Assembly (NCBI GenBank): GCA_963728855.1 | Contig: CAVSLN010000006.1 | Location: 62,001-126,000, forward strand | Length of the DNA stretch: 64,000 nt | DNA from: AC-43 sp963728855 | GTDB taxonomy: Bacteria; Actinomycetota; Actinomycetes; Mycobacteriales; Micromonosporaceae | Direction of reading: 5' to 3' | Shown: in pieces, positions 37,116 to 45,334 of the stretch | Layout: every line of letters begins with the position of its first letter | How positions within the stretch are numbered: the stretch's first letter is position 1 | Program-made: the position numbers and the translations under genes | Notes under the pieces: model-generated | What the model was told of the DNA's origin: nothing | Databases searched by the model: none | Seen by the model: only the letters and a program-made list of their open reading frames with translations

Positions 37116-37184
37116 TCAACTCCGCGACGGGGTGCCGGCCGAAGAGGCCCCGCCGCGGCGACCAAGAAGAAGCGTCTGCCGCAT
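37116..37184 (-). CDS. leu leader peptide
   Basis: A 22-codon ORF, MRQTLLLGRRGGASSAGTPS then RS, 76 bp upstream of leuA, with AAGGTGGAG just before its ATG. Codons 5-7 are three consecutive leucines all written CTT, a rare codon in this high-GC genome. Consecutive Leu codons in a short ORF ahead of leuA are the hallmark of attenuation control: ribosome stalling under leucine starvation changes downstream RNA folding. Confidence 0.75.
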   Translation of the reverse strand: MRQTLLLGRRGGASSAGTPSRS

Positions 37185-37233
37185 GTCGGGCTCCACCTTA
37201 CGGTACGGGCAACCAAGATCGCCGGTGCCCGGG

Positions 37234-38019
37234 TCAGTGTCCCGGGGCCCGGGACGGGCTGCGCGACGGGGCAGCGCCCGGTGCCGGCGGAGGAGCCGCG
37301 GTCGGCAGCGGAGCACCGGGTACGACCGGGCCGGGCAGCACCACGCTCGCCGGCGCCGGAACTGGCGCGGAGGCGAGCGTGAGGGTACCCATGCCCAGCG
37401 CGGCCGCGGTCAGGGTGCCCTTGTCGTCGTAGCAGTAGATGCCCGGGTCGACCGGCGGGGCGAGCGCGGCCGAGTTGCGCTCGACCGAGAAGCACACGCC
37501 GCGCGCGCCGGCCAGCGGTGCGGCGGTGTCCACCGAGATCGCCACCTCCCGGTCGAGGAACACGGCGAGCCAGTCGGTGAAAAGGTGCTGTAAGCGGGGG
37601 TCGTTGCCGGCCGGTACCTGGCCGTCGGCGGCGGCGACCCGGACGCAGCCGGCGGTGGCGCCGAGCCTGCACTGGTACAGGCCGGCGTGGGTGGCCGCGA
37701 TCGCGATGTCCGCGCCGCCGCCGAGCGCGCCGCCGGGGACCGTCACGATCCAGGAGCCGTCGGTGGCTACGGTCACCGAGACCGTACGGGCCGCCCGGCC
37801 CTTGCTGACGAGGGAGTACGACGCGACGTACCGGTTGTCGCGGGCGGCGGCCACCCGGGCGGCTAACTGTCCCCACGGGTCGGCCGGCGCGGTCGCCGCC
37901 CTGGCGCTCGGGGTCTGGTCGGGCCGGACGGGCGGGTCTCCGCTACAGCCGGCCACCCCGGTCACCAGCACCGCGGCAGCGGTGGCGAGGGACAGCCGGC
38001 GGACAGGCACGCCCGCCAT
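37234..38019 (-). CDS. Predicted lipoprotein
   Basis: A 261-residue exported protein. Signal VRRLSLATAAAVLVTGVAGC ends with a lipobox. The core (about 50-200) is beta-rich with three Cys-containing strands (LYQCRLGATAGCVRVAA, ARGVCFSVERN, GIYCYDDKGTLTAAALG), as in actinobacterial surface lipoproteins of unknown function; the C-terminus is Pro/Ala/Ser-rich. ATG 38019 (MAGVPVRR) is chosen; a longer open frame extends through the divergent aspartokinase gene but is antisense. Confidence 0.8.
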   Translation of the reverse strand: MAGVPVRRLSLATAAAVLVTGVAGCSGDPPVRPDQTPSARAATAPADPWGQLAARVAAARDNRYVASYSLVSKGRAARTVSVTVATDGSWIVTVPGGALGGGADIAIAATHAGLYQCRLGATAGCVRVAAADGQVPAGNDPRLQHLFTDWLAVFLDREVAISVDTAAPLAGARGVCFSVERNSAALAPPVDPGIYCYDDKGTLTAAALGMGTLTLASAPVPAPASVVLPGPVVPGAPLPTAAPPPAPGAAPSRSPSRAPGH

Positions 38020-38179
38020 TGTCAACCACCTGGGGGCCGGATCGTGGGATCGACTCTCCCGGCCGCTAGGACGCGCCGGTACCCTGGTCACGTCCCAACG
38101 ACGCCGTCGGCCCGGTTGAACTGCTCGAACAGTGCACCGCGCAGCCGCGGCGTCGGCGCGAGAAGGAGGCTTGACGGGC

Positions 38180-39445
38180 GTGGCGTTGGTCGTGCAGAAG
38201 TACGGCGGGTCCTCGGTGTCCGACGCGGAGCGGATCAAGCGGGTCGCCGAACGGATCGTCGCCGCCCGTAAGGCCGGCAACGACGTCTGCGTGATCGTGT
38301 CCGCGATGGGTGATACCACCGACGAGCTGCTCGACCTCGCCCACCGGGTCAGCCCGTTGCCGCCCGGCCGGGAGCTGGACATGCTGCTGACCGCGGGCGA
38401 GCGCATCTCAATGGCGCTGCTCGCGATGGCCATCCACAACCTCGGGTACGAGGCGCGCTCGTACACCGGTTCGCAGGCCGGCGTCATCACCACCTCGGCG
38501 CACGGGCGCGCCCGGATCATCGACGTGACCCCGGGCCGGCTGCGTACCGCCCTCGACGAGGGCGCGATCGCGATCGTGGCCGGATTCCAGGGCGTGGCCC
38601 AGGACACCAAGGACATCACCACGCTGGGCCGGGGCGGCTCGGACACCACGGCCGTGGCGGTCGCGGCGGCGCTGAAGGCCGACGTGTGCGAGATCTACAC
38701 CGACGTCGACGGCGTGTTCACCGCCGATCCCCGGATCGTCCCCCGGGCTCGCAAGATCGAGCAGGTCACCTACGAGGAGATGCTTGAGCTGGCCGCCTGC
38801 GGTGCCAAGGTGCTGATGCTGCGCTGCGTGGAGTACGCCCGGCGGTACCGGATGCCGATCCACGTCCGCTCGTCGTACTCGAACAAGCCCGGCACGATGG
38901 TGTCCGGCTCGATGGAGGACCTTCCCGTGGAGCAAGCACTCATCACCGGCGTCGCGCACGACCGTAGCGAGGCGAAGATCACGATCGTCGGCGTACCCGA
39001 CGAGCCGGGCGAGGCGGCCCGCATCTTCGAGACCGTCGCGCTGGCCGAGACGAACATCGACATGATCGTGCAGAACGTGTCGACCGAGGGTACCGGCCGC
39101 ACCGACATCTCCTTCACGCTGCCCAAGAGCGACGGCCCGGCGGCCATGGCCGCGCTGCAGAAGGTCCAGGACAAGGTCGGGTTCCGGGGCCTGCTCTTCG
39201 ACGACCATGTCGGTAAGGTGTCCCTGATCGGCGCCGGGATGCGCTCGCACCCCGGGGTGGCCGCCACGTTCTTCGCCGCGCTCGCCGAGGCCGGCGTGAA
39301 CATTGAGATGATTTCCACGTCGGAGATCCGGGTCTCGGTCGTCTGCCGGGACACTGACCTGGATGCCGCCGTACGCGCCGTACACGACGCGTTCGACCTC
39401 GGCGGCGACGAGGACGCCGTGGTCTATGCCGGGACCGGGAGGTAA
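38180..39445 (+). CDS. lysC: Aspartate kinase
   Basis: A 421-residue kinase that phosphorylates aspartate, first step toward Lys, Thr and Met. N-terminal LVVQKYGGSSVSDAERIK (catalytic Lys), FQGVAQDTKDITTLGRGGSD (substrate loop), then two ACT domains (ITIVGVPDEPGEAARIFETV and VSLIGAGMRSHPGVAATFF) for feedback by Lys/Thr. GTG 38180 preceded by AAGGAGG gives the usual length; an internal start for a small beta subunit, as in other actinobacteria, is possible. Operon with asd, 7-bp gap. Confidence 0.95.
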   Translation: MALVVQKYGGSSVSDAERIKRVAERIVAARKAGNDVCVIVSAMGDTTDELLDLAHRVSPLPPGRELDMLLTAGERISMALLAMAIHNLGYEARSYTGSQAGVITTSAHGRARIIDVTPGRLRTALDEGAIAIVAGFQGVAQDTKDITTLGRGGSDTTAVAVAAALKADVCEIYTDVDGVFTADPRIVPRARKIEQVTYEEMLELAACGAKVLMLRCVEYARRYRMPIHVRSSYSNKPGTMVSGSMEDLPVEQALITGVAHDRSEAKITIVGVPDEPGEAARIFETVALAETNIDMIVQNVSTEGTGRTDISFTLPKSDGPAAMAALQKVQDKVGFRGLLFDDHVGKVSLIGAGMRSHPGVAATFFAALAEAGVNIEMISTSEIRVSVVCRDTDLDAAVRAVHDAFDLGGDEDAVVYAGTGR

Positions 39446-39452
39446 CAACACG

Positions 39453-40511
39453 ATGTCTGAGCTGCCCACTCTCGCCGTTGTCGGGGCGACCGGGGCCGTC
39501 GGTACGGTCATGTGCGAGCTGCTGTCGGCGCGCAAGAACGTCTGGGGTGAGATCCGCCTGGTGGCCTCCCCGCGCTCGGCGGGCAAGACGATCGTGGTCC
39601 GGGGCGAGGAGCTGAAGGTCGTCGCGCTGGCTCCAGAGGCGTTCGACGGCGTCGACGTCGCCATGTTCGACGTACCCGACGAGGTGTCGGCCGAGTGGGC
39701 GCCGGTCGCGGCGAAGCGGGGCGCGATCGCGGTGGACAACTCCGGGGCGTTCCGGATGGACCCGGACGTACCGCTGGTCGTCCCCGAGATCAACCCGGAG
39801 CAGGTGGGCAACCGACCCAAGGGGATCATCGCCAACGCCAACTGCACCACGCTCGCGATGATCGTCGCGGTGGCCCCCCTGCACCGCGAGTACGGCCTCC
39901 GTGAGCTGGTACTCGCCTCCTACCAGGCGGTCTCCGGCGCTGGCAAGATCGGCATCGATACCCTGCTCGACCAGATGGCCAAGGTCTCCGGGGACCGGGT
40001 GCTGGGCTCGCGCTCCGGCAACGTACGGCAGGCGGTCGGCGACGACCTCGGCCCGTTCCCGGCCCCGCTGGCGCTCAACGTCGTACCCTGGGCCGGCTCG
40101 CTCAAGGACGCCGGTTGGTCGTCCGAGGAGCTGAAGATGCGCAACGAGTCCCGCAAGATCCTCGGCCTGCCCGACCTCAAGGTCTCCGCGACCTGCGTAC
40201 GGGTACCCGTGGTCACCGGGCACTCGGTCGCCATCCACGCGGTGTTCGGCAGCGAGGTCCACGCCGAGGGAGCCCGCGAGGTGCTCCGGCACGCGCCCGG
40301 GGTGATCCTGGTCGACGACCCGGCCGCGGGTGAGTTCCCGATGCCGATCGACGCCGTCGGTACCGACCCGTCGTGGGTGGGCCGGATCCGCCGCTCGCTC
40401 GACGACCCGCGCGCCCTGGACCTGTTCGTCACCGGCGACAACCTGCGCAAGGGTGCCGCGCTCAACACCGCCCAGATCGCCGAGCTGCTGGCCGCCGAGT
40501 TCACCCGCTGA
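39453..40511 (+). CDS. asd: Aspartate-semialdehyde dehydrogenase
   Basis: A 352-residue NADPH-dependent enzyme forming aspartate semialdehyde. Rossmann motif VVGATGAVG (9-17), catalytic Cys131 in NANCTTLAM, SYQAVSGAGKIGID, and catalytic His257 in VTGHSVAIH. ATG 39453 with GGAGG upstream. Second gene of the aspartokinase operon. Confidence 0.96.
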   Translation: MSELPTLAVVGATGAVGTVMCELLSARKNVWGEIRLVASPRSAGKTIVVRGEELKVVALAPEAFDGVDVAMFDVPDEVSAEWAPVAAKRGAIAVDNSGAFRMDPDVPLVVPEINPEQVGNRPKGIIANANCTTLAMIVAVAPLHREYGLRELVLASYQAVSGAGKIGIDTLLDQMAKVSGDRVLGSRSGNVRQAVGDDLGPFPAPLALNVVPWAGSLKDAGWSSEELKMRNESRKILGLPDLKVSATCVRVPVVTGHSVAIHAVFGSEVHAEGAREVLRHAPGVILVDDPAAGEFPMPIDAVGTDPSWVGRIRRSLDDPRALDLFVTGDNLRKGAALNTAQIAELLAAEFTR

Positions 40512-40539
40512 GCAGCGTCGCCGTACACCGACGCCAAGA

Positions 40540-40573
40540 TCGCCGCCCGCGACGCGGGCGGCGATTTCTTTTG
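40540..40573 (+). terminator. Rho-independent terminator after asd
   Basis: ATCGCCGCCCGC / GCGGGCGGCGAT, 12-bp stem and 3-base loop, followed by TTTCTTTT. It separates the aspartate operon from the MFS/TetR unit. Confidence 0.9.
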
Positions 40574-40588
40574 CGTGTCATACCCACT

Positions 40589-40637
40589 TGACAGCTGGTC
40601 TAATCTGACAGTAACCCTCAAATCAGAGGAGCTGTCA
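40589..40637 (+). promoter_or_regulatory. Possible promoter and operator of the MFS/TetR unit
   Basis: TTGACA at 40589-40594 is a consensus -35 box, although no good -10 is seen 17 bases on. TGACAGCT (40590-40597) and AGCTGTCA (40630-40637) form an 8-bp inverted repeat spanning from the -35 to the start codon; either an operator pair for the co-transcribed TetR protein or an RNA hairpin. Confidence 0.4.
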
Positions 40638-42166
40638 TGAAGTCTCTGTTCAGCCCGACGTCCCCGGTCGTTGGCCTCCGCCGGCGCTGGTGGGCGCTGG
40701 GCGCGCTGGTACTCAGCATCCTGACCATCGGGCTCGACGCGACGATCCTCAACGTCGCGCTGCCCACGCTGGCCACGTCCGTACACGCGACGAACAGCCA
40801 GCTGCAGTGGATCGTCGACGCGTACGTGCTGGTGTTCGCCGGGCTGCTGCTGCCGGCCGGTGCGCTTGGCGACCGGTACGGGCGCAAGCGCCTCATGCTC
40901 GTCAGCCTGCTGCTGTTCGGCGGCTCGTCGGCGCTCGCCGCCTTCACCACCGATCCCGGCCAGCTCATCGCCGCGCGGGCGGTCATGGGTGTCGGTGCCG
41001 CGATCCTCATGCCGATCAGCATGGCGCTGCTGCCGGTGCTGTTCGGCGAGGCCGAGCGGGGCAAGGCGATCGCGTTCGCCACCATGGGCATGGGCCTGGG
41101 CATTCCGCTGGGGCCGCTGGTCGGCGGGTACCTGCTCGCGCACTTCTGGTGGGGCTCGATCTTCCTGATCAACGTACCGGTGGTCGCCGTCGCCCTCGTC
41201 GCCGTCGCCCTGCTGGTGCCCGAGTCCCGGGACCCGGCCGCGCGGCCGGTCGACCTGCTCGGCGGGGTGCTGTCCACGATCGGGCTGGTCACCCTCGTGT
41301 ACGGGATCATCGAGGCGCCCGGCCGCGGCTGGCGGGACGGCGTGGTGCTGGGGAGCACCGGTGCCGGGGTGGTCTTCCTGACGGGCTTCGTGCTGTGGCA
41401 GCGGCGCGCCCCGTACCCGATGATCGACCTCAACCTCTTCCGGACCGCGCGTTTCCTCTGGGGCTCGGTCGCCGCGACGCTGGCCAGCTTCGCCCTCTTC
41501 GGCCTGCTCTTCGTCGTCCCGCAGTACCTGCAGCTGGTGCGCGGCAACGACGCGTTCGGCGCCGGCGCCCGGCTGTTGCCCCTCATGGGTGGCCTGATCG
41601 TGGCGGCCAGCGTGGGCGACCGGATGGTCCGCGCGGTCGGTACGAAGATCCCGGTTGCCCTCGGCCTCGCGGTGATCGCCGCCGGGCTCGGCTGGGGCGC
41701 GACGAGCACGACCAGCACCGGGTACGGCATGACGGCTGCCTGGCTCACCGTCACCGGCCTCGGCACCGGGCTCGCTCTCGCCCCGGCGATGGACGCGGTC
41801 ATCGGTACGCTGCCGCGCGAGGCGGCCGGCTCCGGTACCGCGCTCACCCAGACCCTGCGCCAGGTGGGTGCCGCGCTCGGGGTGGCGATCCTGGGCAGCG
41901 TACTGGCGAGCGCGTACGCCGAGCAGGCCCCGGCCGCCGGTCGGGAGTCCCTGGGCGCCGCCGCGACGGTCGCGGCGAAGACCGGGGACCTGACCGTCCT
42001 GGTCGCCGGGCAGCACGCGTACCTGCACGCGATGGACCGGGTGCTGGTGGTCTGCGCGGTGGTGGCCCTGGTCGGGGCGGTGCTGGCCGCGGCTTTCCTG
42101 CCCGCCCGCGCGGCGCAGGCACAAGCCGAGGAAGAATCGGTTCATGAGCTCGCCCGGCTTGCGTGA
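40637..42166 (+). CDS. MFS multidrug transporter, DHA2 (14-TM) family
   Basis: A 509-residue EmrB/QacA-type proton antiporter. Fourteen hydrophobic helices can be traced; TIGLDATILNVALPTLA in helix 1, motif A LGDRYGRKRLML, motif C GVGAAILMPISMALLPVLF, and GPLVGGYLLAHFWWGSIFLINVP. It probably exports hydrophobic drugs. The downstream TetR gene overlaps its end by 23 bases, so they form one unit. ATG 40637 with GAGGAG upstream. Confidence 0.93.
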   Translation: MKSLFSPTSPVVGLRRRWWALGALVLSILTIGLDATILNVALPTLATSVHATNSQLQWIVDAYVLVFAGLLLPAGALGDRYGRKRLMLVSLLLFGGSSALAAFTTDPGQLIAARAVMGVGAAILMPISMALLPVLFGEAERGKAIAFATMGMGLGIPLGPLVGGYLLAHFWWGSIFLINVPVVAVALVAVALLVPESRDPAARPVDLLGGVLSTIGLVTLVYGIIEAPGRGWRDGVVLGSTGAGVVFLTGFVLWQRRAPYPMIDLNLFRTARFLWGSVAATLASFALFGLLFVVPQYLQLVRGNDAFGAGARLLPLMGGLIVAASVGDRMVRAVGTKIPVALGLAVIAAGLGWGATSTTSTGYGMTAAWLTVTGLGTGLALAPAMDAVIGTLPREAAGSGTALTQTLRQVGAALGVAILGSVLASAYAEQAPAAGRESLGAAATVAAKTGDLTVLVAGQHAYLHAMDRVLVVCAVVALVGAVLAAAFLPARAAQAQAEEESVHELARLA

Positions 42167-42731
42167 ACGCAAGAAGCAGAAGACCCGGTGGTCGATCCAG
42201 GAGCATGCGTTGCGCCTCTTCCAGGAGCAGGGGTACGAGCAGACCACGGTCGACCAGATCGCGGCCGCGGCGGAGATCTCGCCCAGCACCTTCTTCCGGT
42301 ACTTCAAGACCAAGGAGGACCTGGTTGTCGAGGACGAGTACGACCCGCTGCTGCTCAAGTTCCTCGCCGAGCAGCCGGCCGAGCTGGCCCCGATCCCGGC
42401 CCTGCGAAGCGCGGTCAAGGGCGCCTTCGCGCAGATGGGCACCGAGGAGATGGTCAAGATCCGGCAGCGTACGGAGCTGATGCTCGCCGTACCGGCGCTG
42501 CGCATGCGGATGCTGGACAACTTCACCAGCAACATCGACATGCTGGCTGGCGGGGTGGCCGCCCGTACCGGACGCAGCGTCGACGACCTGGAGGTGCGGA
42601 CGTTCGCCGGTGCCGTCACCGGTGCCCTGATCGCCGCGATCTTCGGCTGGGTGAACGGCGGCTACCAGGGTTCCTTCGGTGAAGTGATCGACCAGACCCT
42701 GGCCCACCTGGAGTCCGGCCTGCCGTTCTGA
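42144..42731 (+). CDS. TetR-family regulator of the adjacent MFS transporter
   Basis: A 195-residue repressor. N-terminal HTH (about 10-60): KTRWSIQEHALRLFQEQGYE, QTTVDQIAAAAEISPSTFFR, YFKTKEDLV. The C-terminal ligand domain resembles the MftR/TetR_C_17 group (RQRTELMLAVPALRMRMLDN). It overlaps the transporter gene and likely represses the shared promoter upstream of 40637. Confidence 0.9.
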   Translation: MSSPGLRERKKQKTRWSIQEHALRLFQEQGYEQTTVDQIAAAAEISPSTFFRYFKTKEDLVVEDEYDPLLLKFLAEQPAELAPIPALRSAVKGAFAQMGTEEMVKIRQRTELMLAVPALRMRMLDNFTSNIDMLAGGVAARTGRSVDDLEVRTFAGAVTGALIAAIFGWVNGGYQGSFGEVIDQTLAHLESGLPF

Positions 42732-42766
42732 GCGCGACCCGCTCTGGTGCGGGCCTGCCGTGCACA

Positions 42767-42798
42767 ACGGCCCCGCCACCCGAAGGTGGCGGGGCCGT
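42767..42798 (+). terminator. Terminator after the TetR gene
   Basis: ACGGCCCCGCCACC / GGTGGCGGGGCCGT, a perfect 14-bp stem with a CGAA tetraloop, 35 bases after the stop codon. Confidence 0.88.
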
Positions 42799-42989
42799 CC
42801 GCGAGGTGCTGATGTGCCGGTCGCCTCTCGGCGAAAGGCACGACGCGGCTCCAGCCGAACGGTATTCCGCGAAGGCAGATAGGTGAGGCCCGGGGACACG
42901 GAGCACACCAGCGATGGGCATAACCGCGCCGGCCCGGCCGGCATTTCGGGTTCGCGCTGTGGCCCACGTCACCGCGCCGACGACACGAC

Positions 42990-44021
42990 CTATGCCCGCT
43001 GGAGCTGGTCGATCGTGACGAAGCGGTACCCGCGCTCCAGCAGCGTCTCCAGGATCCGCGGCAGGGCCGCGACGGTCTGGGTACGGTCGCCACCGGCGTC
43101 GTGCATGAGCACCACCGAGCCCTCGGTGGCGAGCTTGGCCGCCGCGGCGACGACGGCCTCGGTACCGGGTACCGACCAGTCCTGGGTGTCGACGTCCCAG
43201 AGCACCGTGGTCATCCCGTGCTCGGCCAGCCAGCCCAGCACCTCCGGGGTGCGCGACCCGTACGGCGGCCGGACCAGGCTCGAGGAGCGGCCCGCGGCGT
43301 TCGCCAGCGCGCCGTTCGTGGCGTCGACCTGGCGCAGCAGCTCGTCCCGGGTGAGGTCGGGCAGGAACGGGTGCGACCAGGTGTGGTTGCCGACCAGGTG
43401 ACCCTCGTCGGTGGCCCGCCCGACCAGCTCCGGGTACGCGTTGACGTTCAGCCCCACGCAGAAGAACGTGGCGCCCACCCCGTACCGGCGCAGGACGTCC
43501 AGTACCTGCGGGGTGAAGGTCGGGTGCGGCCCGTCGTCGAAGGTGATCGCGATCTCGGGTACCCGGCCGGACCCGCGCTCGATGCACCGCCCGGTACGTA
43601 CCAGCTCGTGCTCGACCTCGGCACTGCGGGCGATCCCGGCGAGGAACTCCTCCACCCGCCCGGCGAGCGCACCGGCGCTGACGGTCAGCTGGTACAGGGC
43701 CGACGGGTCGAGCGCCGCGCAGCCGGCGATCTCCGGCCCGGACGCCGAGCCGAGGTCGGGCCGGGCCGGCAGGATGGCGGGGTCGGCCCGGTACACCTGG
43801 AGGCCGGCGGCGAGCAGTTGGCCATCGAGCATGCCGTTCGTACTCTCGATGACGGTCCCGAGACCGTCGTCGGCCCGGTCGGCGTACCCTCGCAGGAGCT
43901 CGATCAGCTCGCCCACCTGCCGGCCGCCGAACGCGGTCGCCGGCAGCACCGCGCGGCCGGCGCTGTCTACGACCGCCACCTCGAAGCCGCCGCCCCGCCA
44001 CGCCACCCCGGCCCACCACAT
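42990..44021 (-). CDS. Polysaccharide deacetylase (CE4) with an N-terminal RNase H-like domain
   Basis: A 343-residue protein. The C-terminal half (about 150-340) is a NodB/CE4 deacetylase: EIAITFDDGPHPTFTP (catalytic Asp and metal Asp, about 160-164), GNHTWSH (metal His213 and His217), RPPYGSRTP, VLWDVDTQDW and VVLMHDAGG. The N-terminal ~100 residues (WAGVAWRGGGFEVAVVDSAG, TVIESTNGMLDGQLLAAGLQ, VYRADPAILPARPDLGSAS) resemble the DEDD/RNase H-like domain of IS110-type transposases, with unknown role here. There is no signal peptide. ATG 44021 is preferred over TTG 44069, which lies inside operator-like palindromes. Confidence 0.85.
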   Translation of the reverse strand: MWWAGVAWRGGGFEVAVVDSAGRAVLPATAFGGRQVGELIELLRGYADRADDGLGTVIESTNGMLDGQLLAAGLQVYRADPAILPARPDLGSASGPEIAGCAALDPSALYQLTVSAGALAGRVEEFLAGIARSAEVEHELVRTGRCIERGSGRVPEIAITFDDGPHPTFTPQVLDVLRRYGVGATFFCVGLNVNAYPELVGRATDEGHLVGNHTWSHPFLPDLTRDELLRQVDATNGALANAAGRSSSLVRPPYGSRTPEVLGWLAEHGMTTVLWDVDTQDWSVPGTEAVVAAAAKLATEGSVVLMHDAGGDRTQTVAALPRILETLLERGYRFVTIDQLQRA

Positions 44022-44036
44022 GCCATGACCGTACGC

Positions 44037-44080
44037 GTCAACCTGGGTTGACGGGACTCTCGTCGTCAACTACGGTTGAC
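44037..44080. promoter_or_regulatory. Twin 16-bp operator-like palindromes
   Basis: GTCAACCTGGGTTGAC (44037-44052) and GTCAACTACGGTTGAC (44065-44080) share the half site GTCAAC/GTTGAC; their centres are 28 bp apart. They occupy the whole gap between divergent deacetylase and hydrolase genes, so a dimeric regulator could control both. The regulator is not encoded next to them. Confidence 0.7.
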
Positions 44081-44082
44081 GC

Positions 44083-44877
44083 ATGATGTATCACGAGGTA
44101 CGAGGCACCGGCCCGACGCTGCTGCTGATCCCCGGCGGAAGCGGCGACGCCGGCGGGTACGAGCAGGTGGCGACCCAGCTCGCCGACCGGTTCCGGGTCG
44201 TCACGTACGACCGGCGGGGCTTCTCGCGCAGTCCCGGCCACCCCGTCGACCCGCCCGCCGACCGGTTGGCGACCGATGTCGAGGACGCGGTCGATCTGCT
44301 GGACGGTTCGCCCGGGTACGTGTTCGGCAGCAGTTCGGGGGCGATCATCGCGCTGGACCTGCTCACCCGGTTCCCGGACCGGGCCCGTGCGGTGGTGGCG
44401 CACGAGCCACCGCTGGCGTCCGTGGTCCCCGACGGCGGGCTGTACTTGAGGCTCTTCGACGACGTGTACGAGACATACCGCCGCGACGGCGCCGAACCGG
44501 CGATGCGCGTCTTCTACGCCGGGGTCGGGTTGGACATGCCGGCTCCGCCGCCGCCGGAGCGGGTGCTGCCGCCGCACGTCGTGGCGCTCCTCGGTCGGCT
44601 CCGGGCCAACCAGGGCTACTGGATCGAGCACGAGCTGCGCCAGTACCCGCGGTACGAGCCGGACCTCGGCGCGCTGAAGGGCGTCGTGGACCGGCTCGTG
44701 CTCGCCGGGGGTACGGCCGGCCGGCACCTCTTCCCGTACCGGCCGAACCTGGTGCTTGCCGAGCGGCTCGGCATCGAGGTCGTCGACTTCCCCGGCGACC
44801 ACACCGGGTACGTGTCGCGCCCCGCCGAGTTCGCCGTACGCCTCGCCGAGGTGCTGGCGACAGCCGGTTCGCCATGA
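44083..44877 (+). CDS. Alpha/beta hydrolase
   Basis: A 264-residue hydrolase: oxyanion motif LLLIPGGSGDAGGYE, YDRRGFSRSPG, nucleophile elbow FGSSSGA (Ser), LVLAGGTAGR before the acid, and the catalytic His in FPGDHTGYV. Substrate unknown. ATG 44083 lies 2 bp beyond the second operator-like palindrome, so its leader is very short and tightly controlled, or it is leaderless. Confidence 0.88.
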   Translation: MMYHEVRGTGPTLLLIPGGSGDAGGYEQVATQLADRFRVVTYDRRGFSRSPGHPVDPPADRLATDVEDAVDLLDGSPGYVFGSSSGAIIALDLLTRFPDRARAVVAHEPPLASVVPDGGLYLRLFDDVYETYRRDGAEPAMRVFYAGVGLDMPAPPPPERVLPPHVVALLGRLRANQGYWIEHELRQYPRYEPDLGALKGVVDRLVLAGGTAGRHLFPYRPNLVLAERLGIEVVDFPGDHTGYVSRPAEFAVRLAEVLATAGSP

Positions 44878-45069
44878 GGCACCACAACACCGACACCCGG
44901 CCGGACAGGCGGCAGGGCCGGGTGTGAACACGGGCAGGTCCCAGATCATCCCGGTTGGGGATTCGCGCTCACCCGGGGCCACTGGCGATGGGCGCGGCGT
45001 CGGCGGTCCCTGTTGCCGTGGCGGTCATTCCGGCGAGATCTACCGCGCGCGCCAAGAAGCTGGGCCGAG

Positions 45070-45189
45070 CGTACCTACCGCTACCTGATGTACTGGCGCG
45101 AGGTGGACAAGGGCGGACACTTCGCGGCGTTCGAAGAGCCGGACGTGCTCACCGAGGAGATCCGAGCGGCGTTCCGGCCGTTGCGCTAG
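45070..45189 (+). pseudogene. C-terminal remnant of an epoxide hydrolase-like gene
   Basis: Forty codons ending at TAG 45187-45189: RTYRYLMYWREVDKGGHFAA then FEEPDVLTEEIRAAFRPLR. GGHFAAFEEPDVLxxEIRxxFRPLR is the C-terminus of actinobacterial epoxide hydrolases, including the catalytic His. The rest of the gene is absent, so it was cut away, probably by the integration or deletion events seen just downstream. Confidence 0.75.
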
Positions 45190-45300
45190 TTGGAGTGGGC
45201 ACGATCTTCTCCCAGACTTCTCCCCGAGTGGTTCCGAGAAGACCGACCAGGGCCGGTCTCCCGTACCGGGAAACTGACCCTGACCTGCTGGTTTGCCTTG

Positions 45301-45334
45301 TCGGGGTGGCGGGATTTGAACCCACGACCTCTTC
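45301..45334 (-). other. 3' end of a tRNA (Pro-like), possible attachment site
   Basis: On the reverse strand AAGAGGTCGTGGGTTCAAAT followed by CCCGCCACCCCGA is a T-arm (GTGGG-TTCAAAT-CCCGC) plus acceptor 3' strand and discriminator as in actinobacterial tRNA-Pro. The 5' half is missing. Isolated tRNA 3' ends are typical scars of integrative elements, which often use tRNA-Pro. Confidence 0.6.

Noticed and set aside
37234..38649. 471-residue version of the lipoprotein
   Set aside because: The extra N-terminal 210 codons are antisense to aspartokinase; the signal peptide and lipobox follow the ATG at 38019.
39920..42619. 899-codon reverse-strand open frame opposite asd and the MFS gene
   Set aside because: It is antisense to well-supported genes, His/Arg/Gln/Gly-rich, and has no recognisable domain; a high-GC artefact.
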